DNA from: Brevibacillus parabrevis | GTDB lineage: Bacteria; Bacillota; Bacilli; Brevibacillales; Brevibacillaceae | Reading direction: 5' to 3' | NCBI RefSeq assembly: GCF_003710905.1 | Contig: NZ_RHHV01000006.1 | Location: 62,001-126,000, forward strand | DNA length: 64,000 nt | Part shown: in pieces, positions 43,553-51,787 of the stretch | Layout of the letters: every line of letters begins with the position of its first letter | Position numbering within the stretch: the stretch's first letter is position 1 | Program-made: the position numbers and the translations under genes | Notes under the pieces: model-generated | The model's database searches: none | What the model saw: only the letters and a program-made list of their open reading frames with translations | What the model was told of the DNA's origin: nothing

Positions 43553-45049
43553 TTACTTGCGCAAGGAACGGCGCAAAATTTTGCCTGTGGTGTTTTTCGG
43601 AAGCTCCGGCACGATTTCCACCTGGCGCGGCACCTTGTATTTCGCCAGCTTATCCTGGCAAAAGGCGACGATGTCTTCCTGCGAAACCGCCACTTCTTTT
43701 AGCGCGACAAAAGCTTTGACCGCTTCGCCGTGCACCTCGTCGGGAACTCCGATGACCGCCGCCTCGATCACGGCAGGGTGCTGGTACAGCACTTCCTCCA
43801 CTTCACGCGGATAGACGTTGTAGCCATCGACGAGAATCATGTCCTTTTTGCGGTCGACGATGTAGACATACCCCTCCTCGTCCATCCGCGCCATATCCCC
43901 TGTGTACAGCCAGCCGTCCTTGAGCGCGGCCTTCGTATCTTCCGGCAGCCCCAGGTAGCCGAGCATGACATTCGGCCCTTGCACAGCCAGCTCGCCTACC
44001 TCGCCCCTCGGCAATTCGTTGCCTTCCGGGTCGACGACCTTGTTCAAGACATGCGGCAAGTTTATCCCGACCGAACCGGGCTTTCTCGTGCCGCGCAGCG
44101 GGTTGAAGGCTGTTGCCGGAGCAGCTTCGGACAGCCCGTAGCCTTCCAGTACCTTCACTTCGTACTTGGCTTCGAATTTGTGCAGCAGCTCGACAGGCAT
44201 CGATGCGCCACCCGAGCAGCAGAGACGGATCGAAGCGAAATCTTCCTTCGTCGCATGCGGCAGTTGCAGCATGTAATTGTACATCGTCGGCACCCCGGCA
44301 AAGCAGGTCGCCTGTTGCTCGCGGATCGTATTGACCACTTCGACAGGGTGGAAACGCGGAATGATGATCATCGCCGCTCCGTAGCGAATCGGACCGTTCA
44401 GGCACACCGTCATGCAAAAGACGTGGAACATCGGCAATACCGCGACTACCCGATCTTCCGGGATCAGCTCGAACAAAATTCCCATCGCCTCTGCGTTGGA
44501 GGCCATGTTGCGGTGGGACAGCATTGCCCCTTTTGGCTGCCCGGTCGTACCGGACGTGTACAAAATGACCGCCAAATCGTCTTCGTTTCGCTCCGGCTCC
44601 ACAAAGCTGCCGTCTCCCGCTTGTGCTACCTGCGCCAATGTCAGCTCGTCGCCTGTCGCTTCGTTGTAGATGAGATGTGTCAAATGCTCCAGTTGTTCCT
44701 TCAGGGGTGTCAGGACAGGTTCGAGCGTAGCAAGGGCAATGACCGCTTTTGTCTGGCTGTTGGCGAGAATGAAGCTGATTTCTCGCGGCGTGTAGATCGG
44801 GTTCATCGGGACAACGGCCGCACCCACGCGCAAAATCGCGTAGTAAGCGCTTACAAAATCGGGTCGATTGTCCATGATCAGCGCTACAGCGTCTCCCTTG
44901 CCAATCCCGAGCTTGGACAAGCCTTGCGCCAGCTCATCGACCCGGCGGTTCAGCTCCTGGAAGGTAGTCGTCTCCCCCAAAAATATGTAGGCGGGATGGT
45001 CTGGGAAATTTTGCGCGCTTTGCAGCAAATTTTCGTTCAAATGATACAT
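43553..45049 (-). CDS. Fatty-acyl/aryl-CoA ligase (AMP-forming)
   Basis: 498 residues of ANL superfamily. P-loop ILYTSGTTGQPKGAMLSH, EGYGLSEAAPATAFNP, YTGDMARMDEEGYVYIVDRKKDMI and the C-terminal catalytic Lys in PKNTTGKILRRSL. Size and motifs fit FadD-like/long-chain acyl-CoA synthetases such as YhfL, though shorter carboxylic acids are also possible. ATG at 45049 behind AAAAGGGGG. It is 64 nt downstream of the MFS transporter on the same strand and may belong to the RpiR-led cluster, which would make the imported compound its substrate (inference). Confidence 0.9.
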   Translation of the reverse strand: MYHLNENLLQSAQNFPDHPAYIFLGETTTFQELNRRVDELAQGLSKLGIGKGDAVALIMDNRPDFVSAYYAILRVGAAVVPMNPIYTPREISFILANSQTKAVIALATLEPVLTPLKEQLEHLTHLIYNEATGDELTLAQVAQAGDGSFVEPERNEDDLAVILYTSGTTGQPKGAMLSHRNMASNAEAMGILFELIPEDRVVAVLPMFHVFCMTVCLNGPIRYGAAMIIIPRFHPVEVVNTIREQQATCFAGVPTMYNYMLQLPHATKEDFASIRLCCSGGASMPVELLHKFEAKYEVKVLEGYGLSEAAPATAFNPLRGTRKPGSVGINLPHVLNKVVDPEGNELPRGEVGELAVQGPNVMLGYLGLPEDTKAALKDGWLYTGDMARMDEEGYVYIVDRKKDMILVDGYNVYPREVEEVLYQHPAVIEAAVIGVPDEVHGEAVKAFVALKEVAVSQEDIVAFCQDKLAKYKVPRQVEIVPELPKNTTGKILRRSLRK

Positions 45050-45112
45050 CGCTCATCTACCCCCTTTTCAGAAAATTTTAACACCTGAGACGAGCATGAT
45101 AAAGCTTTTCTT

Positions 45113-46369
45113 TTAGGAAATCGTGGGGATTTGCGCTGCTGTCGCTGTCTTGTTTTCTTCCCGTTTGGCAAAGAGCAGGAACAGCACGCCGCAACCGACA
45201 AACAACAAGGCATTTACGATCATCGCCTGGCCAAAACCGATGCCCACATTGGGCGCTGCTTGCACAATCGAGCCTGTGACGAGCGGAGAAATGATTCCGG
45301 CGAGCGTAACGAGGCTGGAGAGCGTGCCCACCAGCAAACCTGTGCGCTCCGGCAACATGCTGCTGACGATGACAGAGGCAGCCGTCCCTACGGAAAAAGC
45401 AAACCCTTTTCCCAAGCAAAGCGCAATCAGCACGAGCGGCAAAGACTGTACCAGCGTCACGGCGTAGAAGCAAATTCCGCCCAGGATGATGGACGCTCCT
45501 CCCACCAGCACGTACGATTTGCGATAACTCCGATGTTTTTTGTACAGACGATCGCCTGTCCAGGAGATCAAGATCGTCATCAATCCGGCCAAAAGTCCCA
45601 TGCCAGCAATCGCGTAAGCCATTTGTTGATTCGTCAGGTGAATCACTTGCACCAGGTAGACAGGTTCCCACACAGCGGCAAAGGTTGTGCCCCACATTTG
45701 TGCGAAATAAATCAAAAAGCTGAACAAAAAGGTGGATGACAGAAAAACTTTGGATAAGTCCGACCATTTTGCCTTGGGCAGTGCTTGCACAGTCTTCGCC
45801 GCCTCGATGCTGACTTGCGGCCTGTCTTTGCCGACCCACAGCCAGATCAAAAGCCAGATCAGGCTGAGCGCACCCATGAACGCCCAGGCAAACCGCCATC
45901 CGTTGCTGTCAATGAGCGAAACGATGAGCGGTGCCGAAGCGACTGCCCCTACAAACGCGCCGAAGTTGACCGTGGAGTAAACAAGCCCGCGCTTTTCTTC
46001 GGGAAACCATTTGTTCAAGTGGCTGACGACTGTCGCCCAAAATGGTCCTTCGCCAATTCCGAGCAACACCCTGGCGATCACAAGCATCGGCAATCCGGCA
46101 ATGGCGTAGGCGCCAAACTGGATAACCGTCCAGGACAAGGCCATGATGGCGAGCATCTTTTTCGTCCCGATCCGGTCGGACAACGCCGCTCCCAAAATAC
46201 CAGCGATCGAGAAAAACCAGAAGAAACTGCTACCGACAAGTCCCCATTCTTTCTGGGACAAAGAAAATTCCGCCATAATAGGAACAGCCGAATAACCCGC
46301 AATCGTTTTATCGGCGTAGTTAATCATGTATAGCACGAACAGCATGATCATGGTGATTCTCGCCATCAT
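45113..46369 (-). CDS. MFS transporter (anion:cation symporter type)
   Basis: 418 residues, 12 TM helices. Conserved loop 2-3 LGAALSDRIGTKKM and the ACS-family motif RVLLGIGEGPFWATVVSHLNKWFPEEKRG. The family imports organic anions such as glucarate, galactonate, phthalate or phosphonates. ATG at 46369 is preferred because GGAG sits 8 nt before it; a GTG at 46378 is also in frame. Downstream of CapA-like and RpiR genes on the same strand. Confidence 0.88.
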   Translation of the reverse strand: MMARITMIMLFVLYMINYADKTIAGYSAVPIMAEFSLSQKEWGLVGSSFFWFFSIAGILGAALSDRIGTKKMLAIMALSWTVIQFGAYAIAGLPMLVIARVLLGIGEGPFWATVVSHLNKWFPEEKRGLVYSTVNFGAFVGAVASAPLIVSLIDSNGWRFAWAFMGALSLIWLLIWLWVGKDRPQVSIEAAKTVQALPKAKWSDLSKVFLSSTFLFSFLIYFAQMWGTTFAAVWEPVYLVQVIHLTNQQMAYAIAGMGLLAGLMTILISWTGDRLYKKHRSYRKSYVLVGGASIILGGICFYAVTLVQSLPLVLIALCLGKGFAFSVGTAASVIVSSMLPERTGLLVGTLSSLVTLAGIISPLVTGSIVQAAPNVGIGFGQAMIVNALLFVGCGVLFLLFAKREENKTATAAQIPTIS

Positions 46370-46410
46370 CTGAATCACTCCATTCCAATAGGTGGGGGCA
46401 AGGCAATTAC

Positions 46411-47715
46411 TCAGTCTTTTCTCAACCTCACGCGGCCGATTCCATCCTCGATCTCAATCACGGTTCCATACGCTTCACTCATCGTTTTCAGTCCTTGCAA
46501 TATCTCGGGATCTGCACTCAACCTCGGCCAGCCCATCCGGTAGACAGGCTCCTCGAAGCCGAGTTCAATCGGGTGCAGCTCCAGCTCGCTTAGCTCGCCA
46601 CCCTCCATTTTCCAAAGCGGGATGACGGACTGCCACACTTCTTTGTGCACGCACAGTCCGCGCGTATAGCCAGCGCTCATCGCTTCCAGCGCATCAGCGA
46701 CGTTGTGCGAATGGTCCAGTCCGTATTGCTCGTAAAAGTCCGCTGGCTGCGAAGTGACAAGCTCGGTTTGGAACACGAAGTCTCCCAGACTGTAGAAGAT
46801 CGGGCGGTTTTTGTAGATTTCAATGCCGCGCAACAGATGCGGGCCGTGTCCGACGACCGCGTGTGCCCCGGCGTCGATGCACGCTTTGGCAAAAGTCGGC
46901 AAAAAGTCGGCAGGCACTTCTTTGTCCAAGCCTTTCATCTCGTGCGCGTGGATGCTTACGACGACGTAATCCGCGCGCCGCTTCGCTTCCCCGATTCGTC
47001 TGACCATCCTGTCCAGATCGCGTGGGTGCGGCTGTGTCGATGTTCCCGCCTCTTCCCCTGCCATAAACCGGGAGGCACCGAACAAAAACACGTCTTTGCC
47101 CGGATGATTCATGAAGCCTTCCTCGATCAGCACTTTGCTGAAAGCGTTAATGTCTGTCGAATCGGCCAGTTCTTGCAGTTGGGCGAGCTTTTCTGGCGGC
47201 AGATGATGGGTCATGACATAGCGCATCGGGTTGACGCCAGGCCGTCCGATGCTGTCTGCACGCTGCTCTCCCGCCGCCCACCACGGATGAAAGGTCGATG
47301 TCGCCGCGATCAGCGCGACTCGCGCCGACTCGCATTCGAGATAGCGGGGAGCAGAAGCCTCCGCCAGATTTTTGCCAGCTCCGGCATGGACAAATCCGTA
47401 TTCGTTCAGGTGGCGCTCTGTCGCTTCCAGCCCGCCGTACAAATAGTCGAGGGTGTGATTGTTCGCCCATCCGATCATGTTGAAGCCGTAGTCTTTCATC
47501 ACTTGCAGCGATGACGGCGGCGACATGGCCCAGGTTCCGCCGCTTTGCGCACTCGGATACCCTTCGTTGTCATGGACGGTCGTCTCCAGATTGGCAATGC
47601 GCACATCAGCGCGCTGAAGCAAGCTGGCGATCTCGCGAAAAGCATTGTCTCGATAGGGCAGGTCGCGGGTGATGAAGCTGTCTCCCGTCGCTGCAAACCA
47701 AACAGGCACAGACAT
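46411..47715 (-). CDS. CapA family (PGA_cap) metallophosphoesterase-like protein
   Basis: 434 residues. Calcineurin-like order of motifs: AATGDSFITRDL, IANLETTVHDNEG, IGWANNHTLDYLYGG, SIHAHEM, VVGHGPHLLRGIEIY and GDFVFQTEL. CapA proteins are named from poly-gamma-glutamate capsule synthesis, but those are membrane-anchored and larger gene sets surround them; this one has no signal or TM segment, so it is likely cytosolic. Paired with an RpiR regulator and an MFS importer, it may be a catabolic hydrolase. ATG at 47715 follows GGAGGAAC. Confidence 0.85.
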   Translation of the reverse strand: MSVPVWFAATGDSFITRDLPYRDNAFREIASLLQRADVRIANLETTVHDNEGYPSAQSGGTWAMSPPSSLQVMKDYGFNMIGWANNHTLDYLYGGLEATERHLNEYGFVHAGAGKNLAEASAPRYLECESARVALIAATSTFHPWWAAGEQRADSIGRPGVNPMRYVMTHHLPPEKLAQLQELADSTDINAFSKVLIEEGFMNHPGKDVFLFGASRFMAGEEAGTSTQPHPRDLDRMVRRIGEAKRRADYVVVSIHAHEMKGLDKEVPADFLPTFAKACIDAGAHAVVGHGPHLLRGIEIYKNRPIFYSLGDFVFQTELVTSQPADFYEQYGLDHSHNVADALEAMSAGYTRGLCVHKEVWQSVIPLWKMEGGELSELELHPIELGFEEPVYRMGWPRLSADPEILQGLKTMSEAYGTVIEIEDGIGRVRLRKD

Positions 47716-47752
47716 GAAAAGTTCCTCCTTTATGAGTTGCGTAATGGCTGTT

Positions 47753-48640
47753 TCAATAAATCGTGAAGTCGTCCTCCCCCTCTCCCACGAACGAATAAAG
47801 CGTCGAGCTGATTTCGTCATAGTGCTGGAGCCTTTTTTGCACAGAGACGGGGTCGTGGATCATGACGCCTTTGACAAGGGCATTCAGCACAGAGAACAAG
47901 GTAGGCATGCCGCTGGTGGCGACCGGCTGCGGCGTAGAGATTTTCAACAACAAGTCTGCCGCCTGGCTGATCGGGGCCAGCTCGCCTTCGGTAATCGCCA
48001 GCACCTTCGCGCCCAAAGCTTTTGCCGAGTTCACCATCGCTACTGTTTCACTCGGATGGCGAGGAAAGGACAGCGCAATCACAAGCCACTCCTGATCCCG
48101 CTCGGTCAAAAAATAGTCGGCATTGTCTACCGCTCCTGTGTATAAATGGGTGTTGCCCTTGATCGCGTTTAAGGTAGAAAACAGCCACTTCGCCGGGATG
48201 TGGCACCAGCGAAAACCGACGACAACGATGCGGTTGGCAGAAATGATGCTCTGCACGGCCTGGTGCAACAACTCGTAGTCGATCTGGTGCAAAGCTTGCT
48301 GGAGGTAGGCGATATCGGTTTCCATGACTTGGTGGGCGTAATTGTTGCGCGTCAGTGCGGCCTCCGTGTCGCGGTACTTCTGGATCGGCCCTTTCGTCTG
48401 CTCGCTGGTCAAGAGCGATTTCTTGATCTCCTGCTGCAGCTCGGTATAGCCGGAATAACCTAGCGCGTAGCAAAAACGAATGACCGTCGCTTCGCTCGTA
48501 TTGGTCAGCTCGGCGATTTTTTTGGCTGTGTGGATCGCGAGCAGGCTCGGCTTTTCGAGGGCGATTTTGGAGATGATTTTTTGGCTGGCTGTCAAGTTTC
48601 CATACTGCTTGCGAATCCGTTCCGTTATGAGCTGATCCAT
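47753..48640 (-). CDS. MurR/RpiR family transcriptional regulator
   Basis: 295 residues. N-terminal HTH_6 (LTASQKIISKIALEKPSLLA, then TSEATVIRFCYALGYSGYTELQQEI) and a C-terminal SIS sugar-phosphate-binding domain with RIVVVGFRWCHIPAKW and the Ser-rich ALSFPRHPSETVAMVNSAK. Such regulators sense phosphorylated sugars or related anions. First gene of the RpiR-CapA-MFS set, so it probably controls it. ATG at 48640 follows CAAAGGAG. Confidence 0.92.
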   Translation of the reverse strand: MDQLITERIRKQYGNLTASQKIISKIALEKPSLLAIHTAKKIAELTNTSEATVIRFCYALGYSGYTELQQEIKKSLLTSEQTKGPIQKYRDTEAALTRNNYAHQVMETDIAYLQQALHQIDYELLHQAVQSIISANRIVVVGFRWCHIPAKWLFSTLNAIKGNTHLYTGAVDNADYFLTERDQEWLVIALSFPRHPSETVAMVNSAKALGAKVLAITEGELAPISQAADLLLKISTPQPVATSGMPTLFSVLNALVKGVMIHDPVSVQKRLQHYDEISSTLYSFVGEGEDDFTIY

Positions 48641-48869
48641 GCCGGAAAACTCCTTTGCAGTTGCTTTGCGAACCTATTTTCAAGAATAGTATATATCTTG
48701 AAATAATTCACTTCAATACATCTTAGAAAATGTAGTTTATCCTTCATTTTGAAGCGAAAAAACGCATTTTGACAGGAGTTATTGCACTTTTCGCAAGGCA
48801 AGATTGCAGGCGGAAAAACCGGGGTGGTTTGCATGTCGCCTCCTTTTTCAACCGGGCAAAAGTTGATTG

Positions 48870-48913
48870 AAAAAGAAAAAGACCGTCGCATCCGGCATGG
48901 AGTGCGGCGATCT
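48870..48913 (-). terminator. Terminator of the DUF1257/AAA/radical SAM operon
   Basis: Minus strand AGATCGCCGCA with TGCGACGGTCT (two mismatches), then TTTTTCTTTTTC; ends the operon 18 nt after the last stop. Confidence 0.8.
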
Positions 48914-48930
48914 TGCGGTTGCCTGTTGTG

Positions 48931-49554
48931 CTAATATAACCTCAAAATTTGAATCTGCTGATCTTCCACTGTCGCGTTGTACTCATGTGTCCATGTTCGT
49001 TCCAGCTCGCTTGGGCTGGAGAGCTTTTGCTCGATTCCTTCCGTCAACTCCGCACAGGAACGTCCCAGCACGCCTTCGACCGCTTCTTCAACCGTTCCCT
49101 GCTCGTTCATGGAAATCCGCAGCTTCCGCGCATCTGTTCCGATCGTCAGCACATAGGAAATCACTTGTCCGCTCTTTTCCTCGCTTACCGTCACCGTTCC
49201 TCCCGCAGCCACAATCGAGTCGCGCAGAGCTTCGACGGTTCCCTGCAAATACCCCTCCCTGATTTCGGAGAGCAGCGATGCGGAGCGCTGGCGAAGGAGG
49301 CCAGGCGACAAATCATGCGATTCAAAGTAAGGGATAAGCCCGTCTTTTGTCTCCTCGAAATAGACGTGAATCCCATCCTTGAACCCGGTCAGCAGCTTGC
49401 CGAGCACGGTTCCGCCAATCATCAATTCTTTACTGAACATGTTTTTGTATTCTGTCCAGACAACGTTCTCCGGCTGGTAGCCCAAAGTTCGCAACGCTCG
49501 AAAAAGCGTACGTTTGTCCTGGAATGACATCGAAAATGTCGTGCAGTGGCTCAA
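48931..49554 (-). CDS. DUF1257-DUF2997 fusion protein (Ycf35-like)
   Basis: 207 residues. TTG at 49554 is placed 6 nt after GGGAGGG; this gives the family opening MSHCTTFSMSFQDKRTLFRA, close to MSHF(S/T)TIKT-type starts of Ycf35/DUF1257. Residues 1-120 fit DUF1257. Residues about 143-179 (LRISMNEQGTVEEAVEGV, then GRSCAELTEGIEQKL) fit DUF2997, usually a separate 60-70-residue protein, with its conserved G-x-S-C and T-x-x-IE-x-L. So two genes normally side by side seem fused. Function of both families unknown. Eighteen nt downstream of the Ycf46-like ATPase. Confidence 0.75.
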   Translation of the reverse strand: MSHCTTFSMSFQDKRTLFRALRTLGYQPENVVWTEYKNMFSKELMIGGTVLGKLLTGFKDGIHVYFEETKDGLIPYFESHDLSPGLLRQRSASLLSEIREGYLQGTVEALRDSIVAAGGTVTVSEEKSGQVISYVLTIGTDARKLRISMNEQGTVEEAVEGVLGRSCAELTEGIEQKLSSPSELERTWTHEYNATVEDQQIQILRLY

Positions 49555-49571
49555 GCGAATCCCTCCCTGGG

Positions 49572-51194
49572 CTAAAAATCGATATTTCTGCCGACTGCCT
49601 CCTCGCGAGCGACTCCATCTGCCACGGCATTTGCCGGGCTTGCTGGGCTTGCCAGGCTGGCGCGGACGGCAAACTCTTTTGCCCACGAACGCAGCTTCTC
49701 GATTTCCTCCCGCCTGGCTTTAGCCAAGGGAACTGTGCGCTGCATGGCCAGCAAAATATCTTCCGTGTCGATATCCCGATCTTTTTCCTCGGGATTACTG
49801 CGCTTCGCAAAGGCATCGATCAGCCCTTCATGGAGCGAAGCCTCAATCTCGGCACCCGTCAGGCGTATGCCTTCCCCCCAGTATTTCTCGCCCGATACTT
49901 CGACGAGCCTATCGATGTCAAAACGGGCCGGGTTGCGCTTCAGCCGCTCCAGGTGGATTTTGAGAATTTCTTCGCGCTCTTCCGGTGTAGGCAAGTCCAC
50001 GAAAAAGATTTCGTCAAACCTTCCTTTTCGCAAAAGCTCTGCTGGAAGCTGCTCGATCTTGTTGGCAGTCGCGAAGACAAATACAGGACTCTTTTTCTCC
50101 TGCATCCAGGTCAACAACGTTCCAAAAATGCGCGTGGCGACTCCCCCGTCGGAAAAACCGCTGCCCACGCCGGACAAGCCTTTCTCGATTTCATCGATCC
50201 AGACGATCGACGGCGATACGGCTTCACACATCATGAGCGCCGAGCGAATATTCGCTTCGGACGAACCGACGATGCCCGCGAATACCCGTCCCAAGTCCAG
50301 GCGGAGCAGCGGCATTTGCCAAGCAGCCGCCACACTTTTCGCACACAAGCTTTTTCCGCAACCGGGAACGCCGACCAGCATGACCCCTTTTGGCCACTGG
50401 ATGCCGAACTGTCTCGCTTCCTCCGAGTACGACGCTTTTCGTCTCAGCAGCCAGCGCTTCAAGTTTTCCAGTCCGCCGATCTGCTCCAGGTTCAGTGATT
50501 CTGTCGAGATGTATTCCAGAACCCCCGATTTTCGCACAATCTGCTTCTTCTCTTCCAAAATGGTAGAAACATCGCTTGCGGATATTCCGCGATTTTTTAC
50601 CAGCGCCTTCGCCAAACAGTTCTCGATCTCGTTGCGCCCCAAACCTACGGCGGCCCGGGCCAGCGCTTCTATGACTTCTGGGGATTGGTCGATCACGACG
50701 CCCGGACGGCCGACGTACGCATCAGTAAAGCTGCGGATGATTTGCTTTACTTCATCCAGGTCAGGCAGAGGGAGGTCGAGAATCGTGATCTCATGCTGCA
50801 GCTCTACAGGAATTTCCAGGGAAGGAGCGATGATAATCGAATTGGAAGGGAAGCCTGTCCGCGTCTTTTGCGCAAATTCGCGAAACGTTCTGATGTTTAC
50901 ATGCGATCCGCGCAGCAGCGGGTGCAGATCAAACCATAAAAACAGCGTAGGCTCTTTCGCCAAATCTTCGGCCATCGTCAGAGCGATGCGAAAATCTGTG
51001 CTCTTGTGGTCAAGCTCTTCCCCGTTCAGCACAAGACCTTTTGTCGCTGTCCACGTCACAATCCGCTTGTTCAGGCTGGCGCCAATCCCTTGGAACACAT
51101 CGAGCGCCCGCTCCTCTTCCGATGTAAAAATGTACAGGATGCTGTATCTGGCGCGAATCAGATACTCCACTTCCTTGACAAAATCTTGCAGCAT
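49572..51194 (-). CDS. Ycf46-like AAA+ ATPase
   Basis: 540 residues. N-terminal domain (1-235; opening VEYLIRARYSILYIFTSEEERAL) as in plastid/cyanobacterial Ycf46, then IGGLENLKRWLLRRK leading into an AAA+ core: Walker A GVPGCGKSLC (about 275-284), Walker B SIVWIDEIEK (about 328-337), sensor 1 VFATANKIEQLP, Arg finger region RKGRFDEIFF and sensor 2 LTGAEIEASLHE. Looks active. C-terminal Ala/Ser/Pro-rich tail. ATG at 51194 follows GTAGGAGGAG. Lies between the radical SAM gene and the DUF1257-DUF2997 gene, 13 and 17 nt gaps, so one operon. Function of Ycf46 is not established. Confidence 0.88.
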   Translation of the reverse strand: MLQDFVKEVEYLIRARYSILYIFTSEEERALDVFQGIGASLNKRIVTWTATKGLVLNGEELDHKSTDFRIALTMAEDLAKEPTLFLWFDLHPLLRGSHVNIRTFREFAQKTRTGFPSNSIIIAPSLEIPVELQHEITILDLPLPDLDEVKQIIRSFTDAYVGRPGVVIDQSPEVIEALARAAVGLGRNEIENCLAKALVKNRGISASDVSTILEEKKQIVRKSGVLEYISTESLNLEQIGGLENLKRWLLRRKASYSEEARQFGIQWPKGVMLVGVPGCGKSLCAKSVAAAWQMPLLRLDLGRVFAGIVGSSEANIRSALMMCEAVSPSIVWIDEIEKGLSGVGSGFSDGGVATRIFGTLLTWMQEKKSPVFVFATANKIEQLPAELLRKGRFDEIFFVDLPTPEEREEILKIHLERLKRNPARFDIDRLVEVSGEKYWGEGIRLTGAEIEASLHEGLIDAFAKRSNPEEKDRDIDTEDILLAMQRTVPLAKARREEIEKLRSWAKEFAVRASLASPASPANAVADGVAREEAVGRNIDF

Positions 51195-51207
51195 GTATGT
51201 ACTCCTC

Positions 51208-51777
51208 CTACAGCCATGTGTACAGGCTCGATTGAATATTCGCGGTAGGAAAACCAGTCAGATGCAAGGAACTCTCCCCTTGAACCAGTTCGACTTTTCG
51301 TTGGGGAATCAACTCTTCCGGCGTGATCCGGTTCGTCAGCACAATCAGTTTCTTGCCATGCCAAATCTCCTCCGACTGCGCCTGATAAGGCCCCGCAATC
51401 GCCACGTCAAACAGAAGCAAGGCTTTGCGCTTTTCCTCGCAACGCAAAATTGCTTCCGCTGTATAGCCTGTGAACAAAAGGACGGTGCCCGAGTGAACCT
51501 GGCGAAACGACTGAACCAGCCGCCTTACTTGCTCCGGCTGATCCAGCGGTTCTCCTCCGGAAACGGTCAGTCCGTCAACTGGCAGCCGTCCCAGTTCTTG
51601 CCCTAAAGAGTCTGGTTCATAGAGCCGACCGCCTTGCTTGTCCGGGTGCGTATTCGGATTAAAGCAGCCGCGGCAGCCGATGGAGCAGCCTTGCACCCAG
51701 ACGACAGCACGGTTGCCAGGTCCGTTTACCCTGCTTTGCTTGCATATTTCATGGACTCGCAATGACTGCGCCAACAT
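51208..51777 (-). CDS. Radical SAM activase-like protein (NrdG/PflA type)
   Basis: 189 residues. The Fe-S site CSIGCRGC (C31, C35, C38) in VVWVQGCSIGCRGCFNP, the SAM-amino-binding TVSGGEPLDQ, and LLFTGYTAEAIL match short activases such as NrdG. No glycyl radical enzyme is encoded next to it, so a different target is likely. ATG at 51777 with GGAGGG at 5 nt. Third from the end in a four-gene minus-strand operon; the Ycf46-like ATPase follows after 13 nt. Confidence 0.88.
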   Translation of the reverse strand: MLAQSLRVHEICKQSRVNGPGNRAVVWVQGCSIGCRGCFNPNTHPDKQGGRLYEPDSLGQELGRLPVDGLTVSGGEPLDQPEQVRRLVQSFRQVHSGTVLLFTGYTAEAILRCEEKRKALLLFDVAIAGPYQAQSEEIWHGKKLIVLTNRITPEELIPQRKVELVQGESSLHLTGFPTANIQSSLYTWL

Positions 51778-51787
51778 GCTCTCCCTC

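Noticed and set aside
46411..47715. Poly-gamma-glutamate capsule synthesis operon
   Set aside because: Only a CapA-like protein is found, without TM anchor and without capB, capC or capE neighbours.
51208..51777. NrdG for an anaerobic ribonucleotide reductase
   Set aside because: No nrdD is next to it; gene spacing ties it to the Ycf46-like and DUF1257 genes, and the window already has class Ib nrdIEF under its own control.
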